A stretch of DNA of 64,000 nt, taken from NCBI RefSeq assembly GCF_050436995.1, contig NC_134747.1, positions 1,185,501-1,249,500 on the forward strand. Direction: 5' to 3'. This DNA comes from Anticarsia gemmatalis. Its lineage: Eukaryota > Arthropoda > Insecta > Lepidoptera > Erebidae. Made by a program: the position numbers and the translations under genes. The notes beneath the pieces were generated by a model. The model did not search any database and had not been told where the DNA came from. It saw only the letters and a list, made by a program, of their open reading frames with translations. This document shows, one piece after another, positions 1 through 9,858 of this stretch (positions within the stretch are counted from its first letter, which is position 1; every line of letters begins with the position of its first letter).

Positions 1-35
1 TAGTATAGTTGGTGTAACTAATAACGGTAACTTAC

Positions 36-3000
36 ATAATCTCTGTTGAAGGCAGTGATGTTTCTAATGTGAGTTTGTAAGTCGACCGGCATGTCTTGTG
101 GCAGGTTCTGGGTGTCGTTGTAGAACTCTGGACGCCAGCCATATATTCTGTAAAGCAGTCATAATATTTGAATATTAAAATCATCATTAGTGTCCAACCT
201 GCACTTCACCAATGTAGAGAAGCATAGAGGTCTTAAGGCCCAATACCTGCTGCATGCCTAGGGGAGGCTCTCCCCAGTCCCCCAGTAGTTAAAGTCACAT
301 CATTTATTAATCTAGGCTAATTTACCACCAGTTCGGAAAGTATAATAAGAAGAGATGGCGACGCGACTGTTTGTCTCTTCTCTTGGGTAAAATGATGTAC
401 ACATTATAAAGGTAGCAGTGGCTAATATTCTCACCTGTTCAACTTCAGGAATATACAAGGCGAGGACTTGTGGAAAGAGAAGTGGTTCTCCTCAATACAA
501 GGGTCCCAGCCGCGGATGTCCACGTCGCACACCTTGCCGGGGGGCGGCAGACTCTTGAAGTTGCAGTTGAAGATGTTCTGACCAGCGCCCGCCGTTTGAC
601 CCTTCTTCTTGTACACTGGGAATAAGGTATAGCTTTAAAACTAAAATAATTATTACTTCTCTAGTCTCTTGCCTGCTCTTATGGGAAAAAACTGTGATTA
701 TTATATGTATGCTGTGGACGATTAACTCAAAATAATAAAATTACAACCAAAATTGATCACAATATATTTGTTCCGGATTCGAAACATGGATTACGACCCT
801 CAACTTTTATACATCTATACTAATATAATAAAGCTGAAGAGTTTGTTTGTTTGTTTGTTTGTTTGAACGCGCTAATCTCAGGAACTACTGGTCCGATTTG
901 AAAAATTCTTTCAGTGTTAGATAGCCCATTTATCGAGGAAGGCTATAGGCTATATAACATCACGCTACGGTCATTAGGAGCGGAGTAGCAACGAAAAATG
1001 TTACTAAAACGGGGAAAATGTTAACCCATTCTCTTAGGTGACGCAAGCGAAGTTGCGCGGGTCAGCTAGTTCTATAATAAAACTAAAGGAAGCTTTATAC
1101 GTTGGCGTAGCTTCCAAACCACAGCCCGGTTGTGAAAGGTTCCTAATATATAGCATGATTTCTTATCTTATGCAAATTAGCCGAATTAGGATGAAAATGG
1201 GGCAGTCCACTATCTAAAATAAACATGGGATCACGGCCGGTGCATTTTGGTCGAAACGTCAAGGAAACAGATAAATAATGAATTATCACATTCAACATTA
1301 ATAATTTATAATAATATAATCATAATGTTAAATTATGCTTAGATTTGTTGTAGATTTTATTTTCAATAAGGCATTTAAGGCCTAATCCCGCCCCCTCGTT
1401 TGGGAGGAGACCCTTGCCCTGCAGTGGGACAGGAATGGGTTAATAAAAAAAGGCATTTAAAAGTCACTATTCAATAGACCTAAGGTCATTAAGGACCAAG
1501 AGTCCCTTCCAGCATGTTAGCAATGTTAGAGAAAGCTGATAAACTAACTAGGCCAGTTCAATATCTGAACATTCATTGTCTAGTAACATATGGCTACATT
1601 TAACTATGTTTGCCCTACAATAATGTTCTTGTGTACTCATATCAATGAACTACAAGTATAACTAATTTGGGCCATGTGGTAGATAGAATATAGTTTGATG
1701 TTGACTAGGTAGTAGGAAACACAATAAATAAATATAACTACAGTATTTTTCATACATGCTTCATAAAAAAGAACATTGCTTGTAATCATAGCAGTAAAAA
1801 TGCTATTGGAATTTCCAGTAATAAAATAAATTCTCAATAGCAGTGTGAAGTTTAGTAATAAGCCTTGAAAATTGTGATAGACTTGCCCCATTGCAAAAAT
1901 AAAAACTTATCTCTTTCATATCATATAGGAAGTGGTCCAACTATTTTCTAATTATTGAAATTACTCAATGGCATTTAACATAAAATTAATATGCATTCTT
2001 ATCTGAAAAACTGCCTAGGATGTTTAGCATTCCCTTCAACCATAGAAATGCTCCAATGCCATGAATAAATCATCCATATCCATATATAGAATAATCATGA
2101 TTTATGGTAATGCATTGCATACACCTGCATCCTGTGTGGAGTGCAGGGTTATGTGGGACTCTTGCGCCAGACAGGTGGGCTTACCTACTAAACCACCAGG
2201 TGTGGCTTTACGGCCGCTAGAAATATTGTTTAACCTGCTAACAGTATATGATAAACAAGCATATAAACTAGAAAAAATAGTCTTAAATAACATACCTGAA
2301 AGAAAATCAATCAGCTGGTCTTCCCAATACTTATAACTCTCATAACCAGTTCCTTTATACCAGATGAGAGTGCTTCTCACGTCCTGCGGTAGCGGCCGGA
2401 AGCCTAACCCTGGACTAGTGCCGATGACGCTGTACTCCTGCTGCAGGCGCGGTACTCGAGGGTTGATGAAGTGCTGCAGAAATGTCACCATGCAGATGGA
2501 GAATAACGCGACCAGACACGCGTAGAATATTAGGTAGAATGTTATGATTTTACCTGTAAAGAAAAAGAAACAAGTTAGATTTCAATACAGAACAGATTAG
2601 CAGACATTCTAGTAGCATCACAGTGGACATTGATGAAGTACTTCAATGCAATCAAGACGGTCTCATTCTCCTTTTAAATTTATATTTTGCATATAGTATA
2701 CTTTAATATTCTTTGGTAAATAATAAATAAGTAGGTAACTTTCTCTTCAAAAAAAGTATAGATTTAGCTTTTGTTTTATGGAGGCTTTTTTACCTTTCTT
2801 AACCACTAGATTGTTTATGTATGGTATGATTTTAGTTAGTGTCAATGTGTCTGATATGTAATGTCTTCACTAAACAGATTAGAGTTAAACCCATTGCAAA
2901 GCAAAGTGGGAACTGTTACATTTACCCAAACACTTAGCATACTATATTTACTGAGTTCATTAGTTTAATAGCTTTGAATAAACAACAAAAGGACCAACAA

Positions 3001-4675
3001 ATGTTAAATGAAGTTGTTCAATATGTTTATGTTTTAACTATTAAACTACTACAGCAGTACTTACACAGGTTTTGAAATCAGAACTATGTGTAACACATTT
3101 TAATATGTATTTTACAGTGACAAAAAATCTCTTTATAAGTCCTCATACAATATATACAGTATACACAATACTAAAGTTCAAAAATTACAAATTAAAAGGC
3201 TAACCATCTCAAAACCAAGTCTCTGATTCAAAAGAGACAATATTTTCTTGTAAAAAAGTTTTATATCCTTAGCCCGTTTCCTGCCTTTCCTTTCAAAACA
3301 CTCTATCAGCATTATTAAAGGATGTTACATAAACAAATCACAGTATATTATCCCCAAAGTATTTATCCCACTCAGCGCTACAACTGGCCAGACAGATATT
3401 ATGGCTTCTAAGTAGATTAGCTACAATTGTAGTCAAAGCTGGTTATATGACACTGTTTTTAATTAATTAGATTAACAGGTGCCTTTGATTGGTAGGATGA
3501 CCTTTGGTTTCCATCTTACATAAGTTAAAAGTAGTTAAAGATATATATTTTGGTATTAATTAATAAATATCTTTGGACAAGTCATCTGAGCAAACTAGGT
3601 AAAGCTGATATTACAGGAACCAGATTCCATTCATTGGTTAGTGATTAATCTGACATCAAAGTTGTTTAAGCAGCGTAAAGCCTTTAGACAAATGAGACTG
3701 ACTTTTTAAGCATCAGATAACTAATAAACATACCTTACATAAATACATAGTATATACAAATTTAGCTATATAATTATAATAAATTTTGATATGCAAATTA
3801 GAAGACTGTTTCAATACTGGTTCAGTTCCCATTCTAGGTCTTAAGTTCAATAAAGTTTGTACCTTGCAAAGCCAAAAATTTCCCATAAGTAACTAATATA
3901 ATTTTCATTATGAATTTGTAGCTGATATTTTGAATTAAAATAAATAAACATTCAGTATAATACGTAGATTAGCAATAAAAACATATTATAATATCAATTA
4001 GTACCCTGTTAATGTGATTAGTGCCTACAGCAGTTTATTGAAGAAATGGAAAAATATTAATGAGGCCTAACTTTATTCTTCAATCTTGCTATTAACAATG
4101 TCATTTGAATTCTATTTCTGATCATTATATGCTAAAAGATGTCAATCTCTGCCTACTGAACATACATAAAGCAGACAACTATAGTTCTAGACATATACTA
4201 GCATTTAGATGCTAATGAAAAGTAAAATTGGAATTCGAAAGTTTCAGGTGATTTACCATACACTTTGAGAACAGCAAAATGTTCACTAAAATCTTTGTCA
4301 ATGAATGTTTGAATTGAATGGCACATGAAATATACTGCTAAGATATTATAAGTCAGTGAAAACTGTAAGAAGTTTGTAAAAAAACTTTAGTTTACGCCAC
4401 TATTGTGAATACAACAAAGCCACGCCCACAAAACAACAACCGAAATTTCACAGACATTATGAGTGAAATGCTGTAAATTTTATCCTAAAACCTGGTCGAA
4501 TAAGATGTTTTCATGTTGCAATAAAAAAGTTTCTGAAAATAGTTCACTAACCCCAACTTTCAGGTGTTCGCCCGAGCACCGCTCCCTTTTCTTCATTGTA
4601 TAAAAATTGCCGTCCAGACCTATGTGTAGGTTTGGTATCCATCTGGAATTCTTCTAGTCTAGGATTGCGAATCAT
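36..4675 (-). CDS. nrv: Na+/K+-ATPase beta subunit, nervana type (3' part off the left edge)
   Basis: Four exons read leftwards: 4675-4552 (start ATG), 2553-2296, 615-435 and 147-36, then a GTAAGTTA donor, so the last exon(s) are outside the window. Phases fit at each junction and give 225 residues. The protein is a type II membrane glycoprotein: a cytoplasmic N-terminus with the family motif FLYNEEKGAVLGRTPESWGK, one membrane helix (residues about 43-65, IITFYLIFYACL...), then an extracellular part with LIWYKG, GAGQNIFNC and the PPPGKVC/WDPC cysteines. NDT and NIT are N-glycosylation sequons. The beta subunit is needed for folding and delivery of the Na/K pump alpha subunit and, in insects, for septate junctions. 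I chose the ATG at 4675; an upstream in-frame ATG (4744) would add a hydrophobic stretch not expected in this family. Drosophila uses alternative N-termini here, so another first exon is possible. Which nrv paralogue it is cannot be decided. Confidence 0.93.
813..1069 (+). mobile_element. Helitron-like non-autonomous element, copy 1
   Basis: Starts A|TCTATACTAATAT, has AAGCTGAAGAG followed by (TTTG)n, GAACGCGCTAATCTCAGGAA, and ends with the hairpin ACGCAAGCGAAGTTGCGC, then GGGTCAGCTAG|T. A 5' TC, a 3' hairpin, a CTAG end and A/T flanks without target duplication are the Helitron signature. About 257 bp, no coding capacity. Lies in the second nrv intron. Confidence 0.82.
1378..1442 (+). repeat. 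retroposon fragment (GGAGGAGACCC family)
   Basis: Short interspersed fragment with AGGCCTAATCCC, GGAGGAGACCCTTGCCC, GCAGTGGGACA and AATGGGTTAAT. The same string order occurs on the minus strand at 63150-63235, and pieces occur at 27846-27870 and near 52730. This sequence is common in moth genomes as the end of a retroposon; the class is not determined here. Confidence 0.55.
3634..3710 (-). repeat. 5S-SINE 3' fragment
   Basis: Reads (plus strand) ATTGGTTAGTGATTAATC, GACATCAAAGTTGTTTAAGC, AAAGCCTTTAGACAA. It matches the 3' part of the 5S-like elements at 61560-61800 (same orientation) and 63290-63525 (opposite). Degenerate; identified only by within-window similarity. Confidence 0.5.
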
Positions 4676-5253
4676 CTTCTCTTTACTAAGGCACTTTCTT
4701 TCATAAAAACACGAAATTATCTGAACAATAAAAACAATACACACGCCCAGCCGCTACCGCAAAATTTGAAATATGTAGGGATGCCCAAGCGTGGCACTTG
4801 GCAAGCGTTTTCAAAAAATGAGATAGTCGAATCCAATCATATATGCGTAGAATTGATATTTTTAAAGTTACATAAAAGTGACTTATTATATTGCACACAA
4901 TCAAAAAAATTCATGAATAGCTTTAGTTTGAATATGTTACTGTAATCAATGCAGTAAATAAAATACAGCGTGATTGTATTGTAATAAATAATGTTTTAGA
5001 AAATTAGACCTAAATCTGTGTACATTGCGTAGATTGATTTGATACTAATGGCGTGTGATTAATAAAATATACTTTAGTCGATTAGTTTTTAATTTAGTTC
5101 TGTTACATGAAATCCATATTCCTTAATCATAATTCATAGTGTCAAACTGACAGTTGATATCAGTCAATGATTATTGTATTTTGTTAATTTCTATGCATTA
5201 ATCTTGTTAGAAAAAGTGGTTAACTTCGAACTGTATTACTATTGATAAGCACC
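4676..5253. promoter_or_regulatory. head-to-head intergenic spacer, nrv / EMC5
   Basis: 578 bp separate the divergent start codons of nrv (minus) and EMC5 (plus). The spacer must hold both 5' UTRs and both promoters, or one shared bidirectional promoter. No convincing TATA box was seen; core elements were not resolved. Confidence 0.5.
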
Positions 5254-5760
5254 ATGGGTTCTTCTGTGCATAAAATAATTGTTATCGTAGGATTCATATC
5301 CCTATTCCACTCTGCCTTCTCGGCAGCCCAGCGTGAGTATTTTGTCTATTAATTGTTCTATATCCTTATAACAAAACGCTAAATTATACTTTTCAATCTT
5401 TCAGATCGATCATACCTTCGTATCACATCACAAGAATTCACCAGATTGCCTTTGGATGTAAGTTAACAACAACAATTAAAATTCACGAATATCTACTTAA
5501 TCAAATCGTACTCTAACACAAGTTTACCCTTCCAGATTGTAGTTCAAGCCGTCACTAGTCTATTCGCGGTTATGTGGGGTGTTCTAAACGTGGCTGGTAA
5601 TCTACGAGAGATCCCTGCAGCTGCTGAACTCAACAGTGTGAAATGGGAGACACAAATGAACTTGCCCTCGTTTTACATCTTCAACCATAGAGGGAGAGCT
5701 CTAGTATCTACATACGTGCCCAGTACTGGAGGGAAAACTGATTTAGAAAATGTAGAGTAA
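5254..5760 (+). CDS. EMC5: ER membrane protein complex subunit 5 / membrane magnesium transporter 1
   Basis: Three exons, 5254-5332, 5405-5457 and 5536-5760 (stop TAA), with consensus GTGAGT and GTAAGT donors; 118 residues against about 131 in human. The ATG lies in ACCATGG, a good start context. Features: membrane helix 1 (KIIVIVGFISLFHSAFS), the family motif AAQHRSYLRIT, membrane helix 2 (IVVQAVTSLFAVMWGVLNVAG) and the C-terminal motif PSFYIFNHRGRAL, the strongest family match. EMC5 is a core transmembrane subunit of the ER membrane complex, which inserts tail-anchored and multi-pass proteins; the same protein was also described as the Mg2+ transporter MMGT1. The gene is intact, with two small introns (72 and 78 bp). 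Confidence 0.95.
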
Positions 5761-6215
5761 TGTTAATGTAAGAAATGCTTATTTAAAATTCTGTTTATAT
5801 CTATAGACACATGTCATAGACAAAATGCTGCATTTCTATCAAAGATGTGCATGAAAAGAAATCACCCATAGAAGCTTGTTTTAGGTTTTAGCATATGTAT
5901 TCCTAGCGATTAGGAGATTTTCCTCATACAGCAACCCAATATCTTGTAAATCTCAGATGGAAACCTAGTTTCTGGGTATGTATGTACTTGATTGTATTAA
6001 AAAGTCCCTTTTTTTCTGCAACATTGAATAAGTACTGTGTCTGTAGATATAAGTGGAGTGTACTTTATGTTATGGTATTGTTTGTTTCTACCAATTGAAT
6101 GGTAAAACAATTAGAACAATTTGGTTATAATATTACTTAAATTGTTTTCTTTGTAAGATGATAGTCAAATATTTATTGTATAATTGTTTCTTTGACTTGT
6201 AAACACAAATGGGTT
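5761..6215. other. EMC5 3' flank
   Basis: AT-rich sequence after the EMC5 stop, probably its 3' UTR followed by spacer. No second ORF or canonical AATAAA was identified before the transposon that begins near 6216. Confidence 0.4.
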
Positions 6216-7529
6216 AATGAGTCACACCAATGATTTTTGTTATGAGCATATTTAAAAACTAGGTACTTCAAGAATAAAAAGTCTGTTTTTATTTTTTTCG
6301 TATCTTCAAAAATGACCGAGATATTAAACGTCAAAGTATGGCCTTCGCGCCAAACTCCGGCGAAGCGGCCGCACGGACGTGTGACGTCATCTCGTGACAC
6401 TGCTATTTCGTCAGTACTTGCCGATACCTACATAGGCTCGTTGCGCTCTCGCGGTTTCGCTTTAAATAATTTGTTTTGCTTATAGTGGACAAACAAAATG
6501 GTTAGAAAATATTGTATTGTTCCTATGTGTACTAACTCCAATGAAAAAACACCCCAAAAATTGTTTTTTTCTGTACAATGTAAACTGTTTTATATTTTTG
6601 CAAAAGACACCTAATCTAAAACTTAAAGCCCGGTTCAGATACTGTCAAGCGCAAATGTTAAATAGAAGTTTATTGCCTTTTGAACACTTTCTCAAGATCA
6701 AGATGCCATATCATGTTCATACCTACCTAGTAATGAACTTCTACCTAACAGTTGATACTATTTAATAAGCAGTTCAATGACCTCACAAGCGGCGGCGAGC
6801 CGAGCGCGGCGGTTGAGTTGGCGTTGGTGTTTTGTTTTGAAAAAAGAACCCATGTTTATTAAATCTAATAATATCAAAATTAAAATGTTAGTTTAAAAGT
6901 TCTCATTACACACCCAATCATATAAGACTACCTACAGAGTAGATTCATGCGTTCATTATGATAGCCATCAACCTGACTAAAGTCAGAGGGGTGACAATTT
7001 TTTTTTATAATATTATTTTAAAACTATGTTTTCCAAATTTACACTTGGTAGGTACGTAACACTCATTATTTGTAATGCCAGTTCTAACAAACTTTCAATT
7101 TTATTGTTACCTACACACAAAATATTATTAGTAGTATACGAGTTCAACTTTCTTTACCTGGGTCTAGTTGATGATTGTGTGCGTGGCGATCGAGATCGAG
7201 GATATATGGGTTTATTTTACAAAAAACACGATGATTAAATTTATACCACATACACATACTCAGACTCTTTAAATATTAAATGCAAATCACTTTTCAAATC
7301 AAAACTCCGCATCACCCGCAGTCGAACAAGCGTGTCTGTTGCGTCGTGACGTCAGCGCATAGCGCGCGAAGCAACGCAAATTTAAAAAAGCAGTGAAACT
7401 TTATAACGCTGTAACTTCGGTAATTTTGATCCGATTTTGATAAAACAAAAACTATTATTATCAGCATAAGTACACAAATTAAATGCAGTATGTTTAATAG
7501 TCATATTTTGATGTGCTGGTGTGACTCAT
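6216..7529 (+). mobile_element. decayed DNA transposon with THAP-domain start
   Basis: A perfect 14-bp inverted repeat, AATGAGTCACACCA at 6216-6229 and TGGTGTGACTCATT at 7516-7529, bounds about 1.3 kb. Behind it the two ends continue as a diverged longer inverted repeat (near 6300-6340 versus 7400-7450, for example AAAATGACCGAGATATTAAACG against AAATTACCGAAGTTACAGCG). Inside, an ATG at 6498 opens MVRKYCIVPMCTNSNEKTPQ, which looks like the start of a THAP zinc finger (C-x4-C after the N-terminal Met), the DNA-binding domain of P-element-type transposases. The frame stops after about 43 codons, before the expected second Cys-His pair. Interior and coding part are broken. No clear target duplication was found. 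A P-like or other THAP-transposase family is inferred. Confidence 0.6.
6498..6629 (+). pseudogene. truncated THAP-domain transposase start
   Basis: About 43 codons from the ATG at 6498, with Cys6 and Cys11 spaced as in the first half of a THAP (C2CH) finger and an FFSVQ stretch where THAP domains have a conserved Phe. The frame ends early and no conserved transposase core is readable downstream in any frame, so this is a relic. Confidence 0.45.
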
Positions 7530-8442
7530 TGCATGAGAGTGATTAAAATAGACCACCAGGCCTATATGGAATTTGGGATTTTGCATCCCTTAAGGAACTT
7601 TCATATCTACAGTATATAATTTGCATAATATAGTCAGAAGTAGAGTAAACTTGAATTGACCCAAATTAATTATATTACTCTCCTTTTTCTTATCTTATTA
7701 TGTGGGATTGGCACATGTTTTCTCTCAAAAAAATGTTGTAAATGGGATCTGGCTAATGTTTTTACAACTGGACAACCCTTGGGAACAATTTTATTTATGT
7801 TATTGTAAGATATTTAATTATAAAATTTTGTTAACAACAAATAAAACAATATCATCTTAAAATATAGTATTTATTCTTAAAATACATTAATCATTGAGTT
7901 TCTCTTTAGAACATAAACCTGTTGTTTTTAGTTATTAACTGTTTGAACTAAATACAAAGACAAAATAAAATACTACAGCCATTTTCACCACCTGCAGTTA
8001 ACTGCTGGTTAAACTAACTGGCAGGTTTTTAATGAGTAATACATTTTCTCCGGATAGGCTATCCAACAGTCAATGGAGGTAATGAAGGAGGTTTTTTGTA
8101 AATAAAAAATAGATATTAAATTGTAACTTATCCTAACAGAAAGTAAACTAAAAAGAAATACATTGATTTAACTAATGTATTATTCTAAGCTTAACTTTAG
8201 TACAAAAGGACTCTGTACAAAATTGCAAAGGACAACATACTGACTGAAGATTTACATAGCAAAAAATTATGTATATTAAAAGCATCCGTAATCATCATGA
8301 AATCTTCAGTAAATATGTTAAATATAACTAATATAGCTTATTTTACTCCTTACACACTATCTCAAGTCAACCATAAACAACGAAGGGGCAACACATTCTT
8401 CTTAGTCTAAGGCACATAGCCATTGTCTTTGAGTCACATTGA
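7530..8442. other. GAR1 3' flank
   Basis: No coding region seen. Candidate minus-strand poly(A) signals (TTTATT on the plus strand, e.g. 7869-7874) could end the GAR1 transcript, but which is used cannot be told. Confidence 0.35.
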
Positions 8443-9150
8443 CTATCTGCCACCACGGCCGCCTCTGAAGCCACCACCTCCTCTATTGAAGCCGCCGCCG
8501 CCGCCACGGCCGAAGCCACCTCGTCCACCGCCACCGCCGCCGCGACCGAAGCCGCCACCACCTCGGCCTCCTCCTCCGCCGCGACCGAAGCCACCACCGC
8601 CGCCGCCGCCGCCGCGACCGAAACCACCACGACCACCGCTTCCCCTTCCTCCACGGCCACCAACTCCACGCTTAGCGCCAGGCGGCTGCGGCAAAAACCT
8701 CTTCAAAGGCAACAACTTCGCTGGATCAATATAGAACTGCTGACCGTCCTTAAAACTGTTCGCCTTGAAATTGTCTCCCATTTTCACAGAAACGTAGTAG
8801 TCCCGAAGGTTACCGAAGATCTCGTCGATCTTGCCGATCTGTTCCTTGTTCTCTAAGAAGATGGGCGCGTTGAAATACGGCACGTCTTCGATGTCGACTT
8901 TGCAGATTAAATCGTCTTGCACTGTCCAGCCGTAGTGGCCTAGATGGATGACGGACTCTGGAGGGCCTTGGTCTTGTTGCCGGTAGCCACCGCCTCCACC
9001 GCCTCGACCACGACCGCCGCCGCGGCCTCCGAAGCCGCCACGGCCACCGCCCCCGCCTCCACCGCGACCACCGAAGCCTCGGCCGCCACCACCGCCTCCG
9101 CCGTAGCCACCTCTACCACCGCCGCCACCACCTCTACCGCGGAACGACAT
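8443..9150 (-). CDS. GAR1: H/ACA snoRNP subunit 1 (GAR1)
   Basis: An uninterrupted 235-codon reading frame. Layout is RGG box, core, RGG box: residues 1-58 are glycine/arginine rich (MSFRGRGGGGGG...), 65-162 form the conserved GAR1 core (ICKVDIEDVPYFNAPIF, KIDEIFG, FYIDPAKLLPL), and 163-235 is a second glycine/arginine tract. GAR1 is part of the nucleolar H/ACA ribonucleoprotein with dyskerin, NHP2 and NOP10, which pseudouridylates rRNA and snRNA. The RGG tracts are expected to be arginine-methylated and to aid RNA binding and nucleolar localisation. The GGN-rich DNA also opens long frames on the opposite strand; these are compositional artefacts. No intron interrupts the coding sequence. Confidence 0.95.
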   Translation of the reverse strand: MSFRGRGGGGGGRGGYGGGGGGGRGFGGRGGGGGGGRGGFGGRGGGRGRGGGGGGYRQQDQGPPESVIHLGHYGWTVQDDLICKVDIEDVPYFNAPIFLENKEQIGKIDEIFGNLRDYYVSVKMGDNFKANSFKDGQQFYIDPAKLLPLKRFLPQPPGAKRGVGGRGGRGSGGRGGFGRGGGGGGGGFGRGGGGGRGGGGFGRGGGGGGRGGFGRGGGGGFNRGGGGFRGGRGGR

Positions 9151-9858
9151 ATTTCACTCACAAGAGAGCACAAAAATAAAGCGTGTTTGAGAATAACCTC
9201 AAAACGTGCGTGTTATCACCATGCACGCCAGATTGACAGTAGTCAGTAAATATTGCCAGTACCTATGCATTCTTATCATATAATTTAAACTGAAAATTGA
9301 CTATTTAGTTAAAATGTGTAGCAAATAGTTTATAGCACACATAAGTCTCTGTGAATATTTTCTGAGTATATTCTTCTTCTCACTAGATTTATAATTAATG
9401 ACAAAAAGAATGAGGCAAAAGAAGTAATACTAATGGTCATTGTCGACTCATCACCAGAAAAGGCGCGTTTACCTATTTAAGTAAGATTCCATAATTGCTG
9501 CGTTATTAACGCTGAATATTGAAAAGTAACTAGATATTTATCCAATCAATGTCCGATTAAGTACTTATCTGAGAGAAAATAGCTATCTTTTAGTCGAGTT
9601 CAAAAGTTCTCTAAATTACGCATTTGTTTTTTTTAGAATAGCAAGTTTATTTGTCATTGACAATGTTGAATTGTTGACATTGTCGATTTCAAAATTTCTC
9701 GAGAATCCAATTTTACCGTTTTCCAATAATTCCGATTGTTATTGTGTATTGATTGCGAAAATGCAATCGTGGTGAATTGAGTGTTGCTGTGAGCTGTGGA
9801 TGTTTTGTTTAGTACTATAAGTACGGTTTAAAATACTGTCACAAGTAGTAAAACTGCA
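9151..9858. promoter_or_regulatory. head-to-head spacer, GAR1 / shugoshin
   Basis: 708 bp between the divergent start codons of GAR1 (minus) and the shugoshin-like gene (plus). Both promoters and 5' UTRs must lie here. No motif was assigned with confidence. Confidence 0.4.

Larger units (their letters stand above)
148..4551 (-). other. introns of the nrv gene
   Basis: The three introns (148-434, 616-2295, 2554-4551) hold a Helitron-like copy (813-1069), a retroposon tail (1378-1442) and a 5S-SINE 3' fragment near 3634-3710. The rest is AT-rich with no supportable coding exon on either strand. Confidence 0.6.

Noticed and set aside
4676..4744. Upstream ATG (4744) as start of nrv
   Set aside because: It would add a 23-residue hydrophobic N-terminus, contrary to the cytoplasmic N-terminus of beta subunits; the ATG at 4675 is preferred.
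4701..4904. 67-codon minus-strand frame upstream of nrv
   Set aside because: Different frame from the nrv exon, no acceptor linking it, no family resemblance; probably 5' UTR or promoter.
7026..7238. 70-codon plus-strand ORF
   Set aside because: Lies inside the decayed transposon with no transposase motif; hydrophobic, AT-driven composition.
8423..9249. Long proline-, alanine- and threonine-rich frames on both strands over GAR1
   Set aside because: They are mirror frames of the GGN-rich GAR1 coding sequence; composition alone opens them, and only the minus frame has the conserved core.
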